Source of the DNA: an uncultured Bacteroides sp.
Lineage (GTDB): Bacteria > Bacteroidota > Bacteroidia > Bacteroidales > Bacteroidaceae
Assembly (NCBI GenBank): GCA_900555635.1
Contig: USLU01000019.1
Span: 16,774-80,773, forward strand
Length of the DNA stretch: 64,000 nt
Direction: 5' to 3'
Translations under genes and position numbers: made by a program
The notes under the pieces: model-generated
The model's database searches: none
What the model was told of the DNA's origin: nothing
Seen by the model: only the letters and a program-made list of their open reading frames with translations
Shown: in pieces, positions 43,621 to 52,784 of the stretch
Position numbering within the stretch: the stretch's first letter is position 1
Layout of the letters: each line of letters begins with the position of its first letter

Positions 43621-44853
43621 ATGAAAACAAAACTAATTGTTCTTGTTCCCTTTCTTGTTCTTTTTCTAGCATCCACTGTATTTGCGGATTGCCGTTATGA
43701 TAACGAGAATAAGGAAGCTATTATGAAAAAGGCGTTGAACAACCTTGAAAAGATTGAAAATGCAAGCTATTGCACTTTTAGACAATTTTGGCTATCGGGT
43801 GACACTATCGCTAGTGACTACCATCAGTTGATACGTGAATACAACAATCCTCAGGATTCAACCATCGGAGCCAGCTTTGTGTGGTGGAATGCGGAGGATA
43901 CCACAAAAGTGGAAGGCTCTTATGACGGTATTTATCATGTGTCCATGTGGCATGAGCACCGGGGCGCCATAATCGATGACTTTAAAAGCCGCAACCTTCC
44001 TTTCAGGACGATATCGCCTCCGTTCTTCAATTATACGAAGAGTATTCTCCGATATGCTTTGACTACTTCGGACAGTATTTCCATCGAATGGGAGGATACT
44101 GCTGACGCTTATCATTTTAAGATGACTATCCATGAAGATAAGCAGGTGGAGTTCCACGGAAAAGCCTGCTACATGCCCGAAAATCCTTATATCAATGGAG
44201 ACCCTACTTCTATTTATGAATTGTGGATAGACAAAAAGACCTATCTTCCTAATAAAGTACGTCGGGAAATGTCCACTAACACTTCTGAAACCACGTGCTT
44301 GAATCCGGAATTGAATAAACTTTCAACCAGTTCTATTCGTGCTACCGACTATATTCCTGATGGTTATGAAGTTCGTAAATATGGTGAGAAGCGTAAGGAT
44401 AAGTCAACTTCTACTTTGTTGGGCAAGAAAGCGCCGGAATGGTTGCTGAATGACATGAATGGACACCCGGTATCACTTGCTGACCTCAAAAGCAAAGTCC
44501 TGCTAATTAACTTCACCGGCATTGGTTGCGGCCCATGTAGAGTTGCAATTCCTTTTCTGAATGGCTTGAAAGACCTTTTTTCTATCGAAGATTGTAGTGT
44601 GGTGTCTGTAGAAAGTTGGGGAAATAAGTTACATTCCTTGCGCGTCTATGCTGATAAAAATCAGATAAATTATCAATTTCTAGAAGGTAATGATACTATT
44701 ATCAAAGACTACTTGGATGGTAATCGTGGCGTTCCCGTTTTCTTTATTCTTGATGAGACTCGTATTATTAAGAAAATAGTTAATGGGTACAATCGTGAAA
44801 CGACCGGACAAGAACTAATTCAAGCTATCAAAGAAGCATTACGTTCGAACTGA
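43621..44853 (+). CDS. Secreted thioredoxin-fold (TlpA-like) protein
   Basis: A 410-residue exported protein: signal peptide (LIVLVPFLVLFLASTVFA), an N-terminal domain of about 240 residues of unknown function, and a C-terminal TlpA/AhpC-TSA thioredoxin domain (about 270-405) with the redox motif Cys303-Gly-Pro-Cys306 in TGIGCGPCRVA and the cis-Pro GVPVFF. Likely a periplasmic thiol reductase or oxidase. Divergent from the membrane-anchored regulator, whose periplasmic cysteines could sense the same redox state. Confidence 0.85.
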   Translation: MKTKLIVLVPFLVLFLASTVFADCRYDNENKEAIMKKALNNLEKIENASYCTFRQFWLSGDTIASDYHQLIREYNNPQDSTIGASFVWWNAEDTTKVEGSYDGIYHVSMWHEHRGAIIDDFKSRNLPFRTISPPFFNYTKSILRYALTTSDSISIEWEDTADAYHFKMTIHEDKQVEFHGKACYMPENPYINGDPTSIYELWIDKKTYLPNKVRREMSTNTSETTCLNPELNKLSTSSIRATDYIPDGYEVRKYGEKRKDKSTSTLLGKKAPEWLLNDMNGHPVSLADLKSKVLLINFTGIGCGPCRVAIPFLNGLKDLFSIEDCSVVSVESWGNKLHSLRVYADKNQINYQFLEGNDTIIKDYLDGNRGVPVFFILDETRIIKKIVNGYNRETTGQELIQAIKEALRSN

Positions 44854-44922
44854 TAAAGCATCTTCTTTTCGCTTGTATCAGAAAATGATAAAATGATACT
44901 GCTTTATCTTTAAAGATTCTCT

Positions 44923-44930
44923 TACTTTTG
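44923..44930 (+). promoter_or_regulatory. -7 box TACTTTTG before the alpha-galactosidase gene
   Basis: TACTTTTG matches TAnnTTTG, 41 bases before the ATG at 44972; no good -33 element. Confidence 0.5.
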
Positions 44931-44971
44931 TGGCAGATTAATTAATATGTTGAATCTAAACAAAGAAAAAC

Positions 44972-47197
44972 ATGAATGTAAGAAAACGAATGAATCTGTT
45001 TCTAGGAGTATTGGTACTGGCCGGTAGCTTATGTGCACAAACTGTGTTGGTATCTACTCCTAAAACCTCTTTGGTGTTGTCAGCTCCCCAAGGGGGAAAA
45101 CTGAAATACATGTATTATGGTAGTAAACTCACTGAAGCGGATTTGCGAAACTTTGATGCAGTTAACGGGCAGACCCGAGCATTGGGTACTATAGATGTTG
45201 CCTATCCTGAATATGGTTTAAGTTGTCCAACCGAAACAGCTCTTGCCGTAAAGCATGCCGATGGCAATATGACGCTGCAACTGGAAGTCATAAAATCCTT
45301 TACTCAAAAGGAAGGTAATGCGACACTTACCGTAATCGAACTGAAAGACAAGGTATATCCTTTCTTTGTTAACGTCTGCTACAAGGCTTATCAGGATGCC
45401 GATGTTATAGAAAGTTGGACTGAAATCTCCCACCAGGAAAAGAAACCTGTAATGCTTAATCAGTTTGCCTCTGCTTATCTGCCTATTCGTCGGGGAGATG
45501 TATGGTTATCCCATTTGTATGGTTCATGGGCAAATGAAGGGCAGCTTTCTCAGGAGCCGCTTACTCCGGGGATGAAAGTGATTAAGAATAAAGATGGCGT
45601 ACGCAATTCGCATACTTCTCATGCGGAAGTTATGTTCTCTCTGGATGGTAAACCCCAGGAGAATACGGGCAATGTGATTGGTGCCGCCCTTTGTTACAGT
45701 GGCAATTATAAGCTGCGTATTGATACCCATGACGATGAATATCATCACTTTTTTGCCGGTATCAATGAGGAAAATTCCAGTTATTCTTTAAAGAAAGATG
45801 AACTTTTCAGTACTCCTGCACTTGCACTGACATATAGTAATGAAGGATTAAGCGGAAGTAGCCGTAACTTTCACCGTTGGGCACGCCTGCATAAACTGGC
45901 ACATGGAACCACACCCCGTAAGATCTTATTGAATAGCTGGGAAGGTGTGTATTTCGACATCAATCAGAAAGGTATGGATCAGATGATGGCTGACATTGCT
46001 TCCATGGGAGGTGAACTCTTTGTGATGGACGATGGATGGTTTGGCGATAAATATCCCCGCAAGAATGACAGTTCCTCTTTAGGCGATTGGGTAGTAGATA
46101 AGAACAAACTGCCTGACGGAATCGAAGGCTTATTGAGAGATGCCAAGAAACATAACATCAAATTCGGCATATGGATTGAACCGGAAATGGCGAATACCGT
46201 CAGCGAACTGTATGAAAAGCATCCCGACTGGATAATCAAAGCTCCCGAACGGGAACCTGTTTTGGGCAGAGGGGGAACACAAGTTGTACTCGATCTTGCT
46301 AATCCTGCTGTGCAAGAGTTCGTTTTTGGTGTGGTAGATAACCTGATGACTTCATATCCTGAAATAGATTACATAAAGTGGGATGCCAATATGTCTATTG
46401 TAAACCATGGCTCCAACTATCTGACAAAGGATAACCAAAGCCACATGTACATCGAATTTCACCGTGGTTTCGAGAAAATATGCCAACGTATTCGTGCTAA
46501 ATATCCTGATCTTACCATTCAAGCCTGTGCCAGTGGTGGCGGTCGTGCCAACTATGGTGTATTGCCTTATTTTGATGAGTTCTGGGTGAGCGACAATACC
46601 GATGCTTTGCAACGTGTATATATGCAATGGGGGACTTCTTATTTCTTCCCTGCCATTGCCATGGCATCGCATATCAGTGCTGCTCCTAATCATCAAACAT
46701 TCCGCACTATCCCATTAAAATATCGTATTGATGTAGCCATGAGCGGACGTTTGGGCATGGAAATTCAGCCCCAAAATATGACGGATGAAGAAAAAGCACT
46801 CTGCAAGACGGCCATTTCCGAATACAAGGCAATTCGCCCCATTGTGCAGCTAGGTGATATTTATCGTTTGAAGTCTCCGTATGACAAACAGGGTGTTGCT
46901 TCTTTGATGTATGTTACTCCTGAAAAAGATAAAGCTGTATTCTATTGGTGGAAGATGGAACATTTTGTCAACCAACATTTACCTGTTGTGAAAATGTCTG
47001 GTCTTTGTCCTGATAAACTATATAAAGTACACGAACTCAATCGTATTGATAATGTACCCTTATCTTTTGAAGGAAAAGTTTTCAGTGGTTCTTATCTAAT
47101 GGCGAATGGTCTTGAAATACCATATAATCATCGGGTAGATTACCATAAACAAAACGATTATTCAAGTCGCGTTCTTTATCTGGAAGAGGTAAACTGA
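44972..47197 (+). CDS. GH36 alpha-galactosidase, exported
   Basis: A 741-residue glycoside hydrolase family 36 enzyme releasing alpha-galactosyl residues from raffinose-family sugars or galactomannan. A signal peptide (NLFLGVLVLAGSLCAQ) predicts a periplasmic location. The beta-sandwich precedes a catalytic barrel with FVMDDGWFGD, the nucleophile Asp471 in KWDAN and the acid/base Asp541 in SDNTDALQ; these roles follow the GH36 family. The ACASGGGRANYG stretch is also characteristic. Single gene, not in a SusCD locus here; ends at a strong hairpin. Confidence 0.94.
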   Translation: MNVRKRMNLFLGVLVLAGSLCAQTVLVSTPKTSLVLSAPQGGKLKYMYYGSKLTEADLRNFDAVNGQTRALGTIDVAYPEYGLSCPTETALAVKHADGNMTLQLEVIKSFTQKEGNATLTVIELKDKVYPFFVNVCYKAYQDADVIESWTEISHQEKKPVMLNQFASAYLPIRRGDVWLSHLYGSWANEGQLSQEPLTPGMKVIKNKDGVRNSHTSHAEVMFSLDGKPQENTGNVIGAALCYSGNYKLRIDTHDDEYHHFFAGINEENSSYSLKKDELFSTPALALTYSNEGLSGSSRNFHRWARLHKLAHGTTPRKILLNSWEGVYFDINQKGMDQMMADIASMGGELFVMDDGWFGDKYPRKNDSSSLGDWVVDKNKLPDGIEGLLRDAKKHNIKFGIWIEPEMANTVSELYEKHPDWIIKAPEREPVLGRGGTQVVLDLANPAVQEFVFGVVDNLMTSYPEIDYIKWDANMSIVNHGSNYLTKDNQSHMYIEFHRGFEKICQRIRAKYPDLTIQACASGGGRANYGVLPYFDEFWVSDNTDALQRVYMQWGTSYFFPAIAMASHISAAPNHQTFRTIPLKYRIDVAMSGRLGMEIQPQNMTDEEKALCKTAISEYKAIRPIVQLGDIYRLKSPYDKQGVASLMYVTPEKDKAVFYWWKMEHFVNQHLPVVKMSGLCPDKLYKVHELNRIDNVPLSFEGKVFSGSYLMANGLEIPYNHRVDYHKQNDYSSRVLYLEEVN

Positions 47198-47232
47198 AAG
47201 GAGTAGTGTCAAGGTTCTTATGATACTTCTTT

Positions 47233-47282
47233 TTAGGCACGGAATTCTAAGACTCGAGCAAGTCTTAGAATTCTGTGCCTAA
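47233..47282. terminator. 22-bp hairpin terminator after alpha-galactosidase
   Basis: Arms 47233-47254 and 47261-47282 pair over 22 bases with a single G-T wobble and a 6-base loop, followed by AATTTATTT. It lies 36 bases after the stop codon. Confidence 0.8.
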
Positions 47283-47326
47283 ATTTATTTATTTCTCAAA
47301 GGTTATGCTTCTACTCTTATAATGCA

Positions 47327-47370
47327 TATCATTCTGCTATACTTAGCTGAATTTACATTTGAGGCACCGA
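47327..47370. repeat. Degenerate copy of the 42.3-kb intergenic repeat flank
   Basis: This stretch (TATCATTCTG followed by a GAATTTACATTTGAGGCACC-like end) resembles both flanks of the repeat at 42315-42435 with the central palindrome missing. The remaining space to the next gene at 47505 holds nothing else I can recognise. Confidence 0.4.
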
Positions 47371-47504
47371 CTGAAGAGCATACAATAGTATCTGTGAAAT
47401 GTTGGAAAAACAAAAGATCTTTTTTGTACGTTTATAAAGATAAAAATTAGCTTGACGATGTGTTTTTGAAAACAGCACATAAAACTTAATTTTACCTGAA
47501 CGTT

Positions 47505-48989
47505 ATGAAAAAGTTACTTTTGTTTCTGCTTACTTGTTTGTTGGCTATTCATTTGGCTTTTCCCCAGCCTCCCGCTATTCGATACCAAGTAGCTGAGCCA
47601 AGATTAGCTGATTCTCTTGATATATCTCATTATGCTAAAAAGAGGGGGGTAAGGGCAGGGGCAATGGTTTTTGGACTTAATATGGGAGTTTGGACTTTTG
47701 ACCGGTTTATTCTGAAGGGAGATTATGCTTATATAAATATGCATACTATAAAAGAAAATATCAAGCATGGCTTTGTTTGGGATAATGATGCCTTTGAAAC
47801 AAACATGTTTATGCATCCATATCATGGAAATTTATATTATAATTCAGCCCGGTCTAATGGATATGACTACTGGCAATCCGGGCTGTTTGCTTTGGGAGGA
47901 AGTCTTATGTGGGAAGTATTTATGGAGAATGAACACCCTTCCGCTAATGATATTATAGCCACTCCCATCGGTGGTATGGCATTAGGAGAAGTTACCTATA
48001 GAGTTTCTGACCTTATACTTGATGATCGGAAAGGAGGATGGTCACGCTTCGGATTAGAGTTTGCTGCCTTTGTGGTCTCTCCAATGCGTGGACTTACCCG
48101 TATCATTAACGGTGACGCCTGGAAAAGGCGGTCAACTTCTGGTAAACAATTTGGAGTACCAAACGTAAGTGTAGATATCTCGATGGGAATCCGTACACTT
48201 GAGCTGAAAGACGAAATTCTAGATCAAGGGATGGGAATCGCTACAGAAATTAAGGTTGCTTATGGAGATCGCTTTGATACTGAAGAAACAAAACCTTATG
48301 ATTATTTCTCGATTAATGCGAATTTGAATTTTCAAGCTTCCCAACCGGTTCTGGGACAATTGAACATCATTGGTCGTTTATCAGCAAGAAATATAGTGGA
48401 TAAACCAAAGCATTATTTAAGTTTGGGGCTTTATCAGCATTTCGATTATTATGATTCTGATACAATATCGGTCAGTTCTGCAAAAACACCTTATAAATTT
48501 TGTACTCCGGCTTCCTTTGGAGGTGGTTTTATTTACCAATATAAAGGGTTGAAAAGCTGGGATATAAATGCTTTTGCTCACCTGAATGCTATACTTTTAG
48601 GAGGTTCGCTCAGTGACTATTATAAAGTGGATAAACGTATCTATAATCTGGCGAGTGGGTATAGTACTAAAATGGGTGCTGATTTTATTTTTAAGAAAGA
48701 GGTATTTGCAATATCAGCTAGATATGATGTATACCACATGTTTACTTGGAAAGGATATCCTGGAGAAATCGATTGGAGAAAGATTGAGCCCAAAACACTG
48801 AATGCACAAGGTGATCGTTCAAGAGCGATTCTTCATGCGGTAGGTTTACGTGCAGATATTAGATTGAGAAATCGATTGTACTTAACAGGTACCTTTATGA
48901 ATTATACCCGAAATACCAAGTATCGTTATTTTTCAGATGTTTTCTCAAATTCTTCAGAAGGACGACTTATGTTAACATACAAGTTTTAA
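47505..48989 (+). CDS. DUF3943 outer-membrane-associated protein
   Basis: A 494-residue exported protein with a signal peptide (LLLFLLTCLLAIHLAFPQ). The N-terminal half matches DUF3943 (FVWDNDAFETNMFMHPYHGNLYYNSARSNGYDYW region near residue 90 and ANDIIATPIGGMALGE). The C-terminal half has alternating strands ending in LMLTYKF with terminal Phe, as in outer-membrane barrels. Function unknown. Single gene between hairpin terminators. Confidence 0.8.
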   Translation: MKKLLLFLLTCLLAIHLAFPQPPAIRYQVAEPRLADSLDISHYAKKRGVRAGAMVFGLNMGVWTFDRFILKGDYAYINMHTIKENIKHGFVWDNDAFETNMFMHPYHGNLYYNSARSNGYDYWQSGLFALGGSLMWEVFMENEHPSANDIIATPIGGMALGEVTYRVSDLILDDRKGGWSRFGLEFAAFVVSPMRGLTRIINGDAWKRRSTSGKQFGVPNVSVDISMGIRTLELKDEILDQGMGIATEIKVAYGDRFDTEETKPYDYFSINANLNFQASQPVLGQLNIIGRLSARNIVDKPKHYLSLGLYQHFDYYDSDTISVSSAKTPYKFCTPASFGGGFIYQYKGLKSWDINAFAHLNAILLGGSLSDYYKVDKRIYNLASGYSTKMGADFIFKKEVFAISARYDVYHMFTWKGYPGEIDWRKIEPKTLNAQGDRSRAILHAVGLRADIRLRNRLYLTGTFMNYTRNTKYRYFSDVFSNSSEGRLMLTYKF

Positions 48990-49039
48990 GAATGATTCTC
49001 TTTGGACCTTTAGCGGATGTTATCCAGATACAATGGATA

Positions 49040-49076
49040 TTAACCGCATAAAATACAGGATATTATGCGGTTAATC
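49040..49076. terminator. Bidirectional terminator between DUF3943 and MFS genes
   Basis: ATTAACCGCATAA (49040-49052) pairs perfectly with TTATGCGGTTAAT (49064-49076) around an 11-base loop, between convergent genes ending at 48989 and 49089. Confidence 0.75.
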
Positions 49077-49088
49077 TACCTTTACGAA

Positions 49089-50291
49089 TTACTTCAGGTA
49101 ATCTTGATTAGTGTCGAAAGCAAAAGAGTTGCGACGAATAAATATATAAATACAATATGCAGCCGCAAGTACTACATTTAGCTGGAATGGGAACAAATCA
49201 CTTTTAGAACCGATCATATCCCGTATACTATCTACAATAAACGGTGTGATAGTGATTGCAACATAATTCGTTGCAAGAATAATAGCGAGTGCCATGGTGT
49301 TTTTGGCAGGAGTATTTACTGCGCGAGTTGCCTTATCGTAAATAGTAGGTTGAATAACCCCATATCCCCAACCCATAAGGAAGGCCCCTGCGCAAAGTAA
49401 AGGCATTGTGTATCCTATGCATAGCAGTCCTAGCCCTAATGCGATAGAAAGCATAGAGAAGAAGACTGTATAATGACGGCAGATCTTCACAATAAGCGGT
49501 AGTATGAATCCAGGTAAGAATACGGCAAAGAAGAATATAGCAGTGATTGTTCCCACTTTTGAAGCATCAATTCCATGCTTCGCTAAAAGGAATGGAAGAT
49601 AATAAGAAAGTGCCACAACGAAAAATGTAATGCTAAAATAGAGAAATATGATTGACACCATCCGAGGAATGATAAATCCTTTACCACTCTCTTGCTGTTT
49701 GGTTACGGGTACCGGAAGATTAGCATAAGAACGGATATAACCGAATAAAGCTAAGGGTATAATAGGTAATAGATATACTACAAATGGGAGGTGCCAGTTG
49801 CCATTGCCAAGCCAACCTACTATTAAAGTAGCCATGATAAGGGCCAAATTTGCAACTCCTGATTTGATACCCAACATCTGCATTCGCGCTTTCCCGTCAA
49901 AATTGTCGGTAATAAGACTTGCCGCTAGAGGAATCAACAGTCCGCAGCCTACACCCAGCAAACAACTGACTGTAATAAGTTGCCACATTGCAGTAGTAAA
50001 GAGGTACAGTATTCCGCTGGCAAGATAGAATCCCAATCCCCATAATAGTATGACCGATTTACTAGAAGAGGAAGCTATTTGTCCTGAAAGTAATACGAAT
50101 GGGATTATGAATAGATTCGGAAGAATGGTCAACATCTGAATGGATAGCTGTGAAGTACCAGGAAAAATTTTGTCCAGATTAGCTAATACCGGACTTATTG
50201 CCAATCCCGGCAAATTCACAAGTAGCGAGACGGATAAAATGGCAATCAACGAAATCAGAGGCATCAAGCCTTTCCCTGTTTTGATATTCAT
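49089..50291 (-). CDS. MFS transporter
   Basis: A 400-residue major facilitator with 12 predicted helices, in the drug/sugar-exporter group. The characteristic loop after helix 2 is replaced by LLSGQIASSSSKSVIL, and the motif-C-like LLGVGCGLLIPLAASLI lies in helix 5. Substrate cannot be inferred. Single gene. Confidence 0.85.
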   Translation of the reverse strand: MNIKTGKGLMPLISLIAILSVSLLVNLPGLAISPVLANLDKIFPGTSQLSIQMLTILPNLFIIPFVLLSGQIASSSSKSVILLWGLGFYLASGILYLFTTAMWQLITVSCLLGVGCGLLIPLAASLITDNFDGKARMQMLGIKSGVANLALIMATLIVGWLGNGNWHLPFVVYLLPIIPLALFGYIRSYANLPVPVTKQQESGKGFIIPRMVSIIFLYFSITFFVVALSYYLPFLLAKHGIDASKVGTITAIFFFAVFLPGFILPLIVKICRHYTVFFSMLSIALGLGLLCIGYTMPLLCAGAFLMGWGYGVIQPTIYDKATRAVNTPAKNTMALAIILATNYVAITITPFIVDSIRDMIGSKSDLFPFQLNVVLAAAYCIYIFIRRNSFAFDTNQDYLK

Positions 50292-50415
50292 ATAGCGTAA
50301 TTATTAGTTTACAATAAGTTATATCTTGGGCTATATTCTTATATAGTACATTTGGCGGAAGAACAATTTGTATGAGGGACTTGTTCACGTCAGATAGGAA
50401 GAATTATCAACCGGA

Positions 50416-50460
50416 CTGTCCGCTTTTGGTGGATGTCTGCCTCCGTTTGTCTTGGGTTCA
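50416..50460. repeat. Direct repeat, left copy, flanking DUF262 cassette
   Basis: This 45-base segment, beginning CTGTCCGCTTTTGG and ending CTTGGGTTCA, matches 55077-55121 at 41 of 45 positions in the same orientation. It contains a short palindrome TCCGC-TTTTG-GTGGA. The two copies bracket exactly the two DUF262 genes. Confidence 0.8.
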
Positions 50461-50513
50461 GCTAAGTAACCCCCTATTGCAATTGTTCTCTTTATTGCAA
50501 AAACTAATATAGA

Positions 50514-52772
50514 TTAACTCTTTTTCAGCTCGGGATATTTCTGCGAAATCTTTTCAAGTATCTCAGCGCCTTCCACAACGAAATCTTTGCCGGTCTTGTG
50601 TGCAACCAGGCAGTTAAGTGCGTCTTCTTCTGATTGATCTTCTGACTCCACGATTGTTATTGACAAACCTACCTCGCACAAGATGTCTGGTTCAATACCA
50701 TAGACATGCCAACCGTCAGGCTGTATATCGAGAGCTGCTAAAGTGGTTGCCTTAGAGATTCGAATTCTGTCACCGCCATGAGGGTCAAGATACATGTTGT
50801 AAGCATCGATATACTTTTGGTCGAGCAGATAATTGATCATCTTCCAGGCAATATTACTTTTGCCGAAGTAGCTGCTCTGAAGAATACATACGTCCAAATA
50901 GCCCTGGGTATCATCATATGGATGTTGATCATTCACTTGAGGGAAGAACATATATCCATAGCCGGGTTGCCTATAACCCACGGTTATTTCCGATGCATAT
51001 TTGATGGCATAGTATCTCCAATGCTCGGTATTGATGCTGCTTGTGTTGCCAACAAGGTCACTTATTGGTCGTGTCGTGTCAATCTTATCAATCACCTTCA
51101 TGATGGCATCTCTATCTGCAAATCGGTGGAAACCGGTAAAGTTTTGCCATGAAGTTTTAATGATGCCAAAGTAGCGATAAGCAGGCCAATTGACTGTACT
51201 CTGGGCATAGTTGCCAAGTGAAAGCAATGCGGAACGACGATCGTATTCATTACCTAATTGTGCATTGAAGAAATATGCTGCCTTATCCAAACGCTTAGTC
51301 AAAGCTGTGACAAAAGCGGTATCAGATAGATCAAGCATGTTCGACAGGTTAAGGTTAGCACTGAATGCTTGAAGCGAACCATTGATTTCTTCAATATCCT
51401 CGTACTTGAATAATGTTGACCACACATCTCTGTGTTTGTCTTTCTCCTGTTCTTCAACCCATGAATTCTTGTTAAGTTCTTTTGCTGCAACCAAGGTCAA
51501 TTTTCCCTGCATGACACGTTTCACATCACTCAACAATCCGGTCATGCTTACTTCACGAATTTGATTAGTACTGTTGTTGATGAGATTGCGCACGTGGCGG
51601 TATCTGAGATTAAACTCATCACTCTCAAGTTTATTGTATAAGCCAATGTAAATGGCATATAGATATAGTAATCCGCTATTCTTCAATTTGCCTTCTATAC
51701 ATTCTTGCAGATTACTTGTATATTCTCCAAGTATCTGCTGTGGAATGAGTGATGATGTTGATGAGAAAACATCCAGCACATTCTCAAGTGCCTTGATTTT
51801 GCTTATGCTCTGCATGTTTTGCTCCAAACAAGCATCGTCAAGTTGTGTGTATTGTTGTTTATCATTGCCTGAAATGTAGTCAAATGCTCGGAATAGAGTT
51901 AGCAGGATATTCATGAACGCAGGATCAACAAGTTTCAATTCTGTGGTATGCCCAAGAGCCTCCCACACTAATTGCATCCAGTCTGTGTCCATCTTGATGG
52001 CTATCGTCTCAGCCTTGTCACTTATCGTGCATAGGATGCGTTTGTGCATCTTCGCCTTGAATATCTCGAACGTAGTCAGTGGCTTGCCTCGCGAATTCAT
52101 TTTGGTGTACAAATCATCAGAAAGGTTGAAGATGCCAAAATCAAGCAAGTAGAAGTTGATCGGACAATCGTTTCCAGTGAGTTTTGTCCACATATCTGTC
52201 ATACCATGAAAAACGGAATGTATTCTATCCAATACTACGATCATAGAGATAACAGATGGGTCGGTATAAAACGAACCTCGGAAATCATCAAGATCTTTCA
52301 GATAGCTGGCAAACAGCATCTTATCGTTAAGTTGCGCATCTGCAATATGTCTGCTTAAAATTTCATGCTTTTCAATAAGCATCTGTTCGCAGAATGTGAC
52401 GGTGCAATTACGAGTGGCATAGCTGAACCGCCCAAGCAACTTGAAATCATCTTCTGACACAAGGCTATTGCCCTCATTGTCCTTTGCAATGAGAGCTGCA
52501 TAAAAGTGCAGCAGAAATAGAGTGGTCAGGCGCTGCTGACCATCCAATGGCATGAACTCCTTAGCTTTCGACTCGCTTCCATATATAAAGTCTAAAGTTT
52601 CTTCTTCACCGGTTTCTAATGCATGTTTCAATGTGCCAAGCATATTGTCAAGCACCTCATTCGTCTTCTCTGTCTCAGCGCCATATATGTAGTCGCGTTG
52701 CAGTGTTGGTATTGTGATACGTTTTTTTACCAGCGTCCAAAACGTAGTCTTATGTCCTATGTGATTGCTCAT
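50514..52772 (-). CDS. DUF262 protein (GmrS-like), second gene of the pair
   Basis: A 752-residue protein with an N-terminal DUF262 domain, a ParB/sulfiredoxin-like nucleotide-hydrolysing fold, shown by IPTLQRDYIYG and MPLDGQQRLTTLF (DGQQR at 77-81). The rest is helical, and I see no HNH/DUF1524 motif at the C-terminus, unlike its partner. DUF262 proteins act in GmrSD-type restriction of modified phage DNA and related systems. It lies 12 bases downstream of the partner gene, so the two are co-expressed. Confidence 0.8.
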   Translation of the reverse strand: MSNHIGHKTTFWTLVKKRITIPTLQRDYIYGAETEKTNEVLDNMLGTLKHALETGEEETLDFIYGSESKAKEFMPLDGQQRLTTLFLLHFYAALIAKDNEGNSLVSEDDFKLLGRFSYATRNCTVTFCEQMLIEKHEILSRHIADAQLNDKMLFASYLKDLDDFRGSFYTDPSVISMIVVLDRIHSVFHGMTDMWTKLTGNDCPINFYLLDFGIFNLSDDLYTKMNSRGKPLTTFEIFKAKMHKRILCTISDKAETIAIKMDTDWMQLVWEALGHTTELKLVDPAFMNILLTLFRAFDYISGNDKQQYTQLDDACLEQNMQSISKIKALENVLDVFSSTSSLIPQQILGEYTSNLQECIEGKLKNSGLLYLYAIYIGLYNKLESDEFNLRYRHVRNLINNSTNQIREVSMTGLLSDVKRVMQGKLTLVAAKELNKNSWVEEQEKDKHRDVWSTLFKYEDIEEINGSLQAFSANLNLSNMLDLSDTAFVTALTKRLDKAAYFFNAQLGNEYDRRSALLSLGNYAQSTVNWPAYRYFGIIKTSWQNFTGFHRFADRDAIMKVIDKIDTTRPISDLVGNTSSINTEHWRYYAIKYASEITVGYRQPGYGYMFFPQVNDQHPYDDTQGYLDVCILQSSYFGKSNIAWKMINYLLDQKYIDAYNMYLDPHGGDRIRISKATTLAALDIQPDGWHVYGIEPDILCEVGLSITIVESEDQSEEDALNCLVAHKTGKDFVVEGAEILEKISQKYPELKKS

Positions 52773-52784
52773 AATCTTTCGGTA

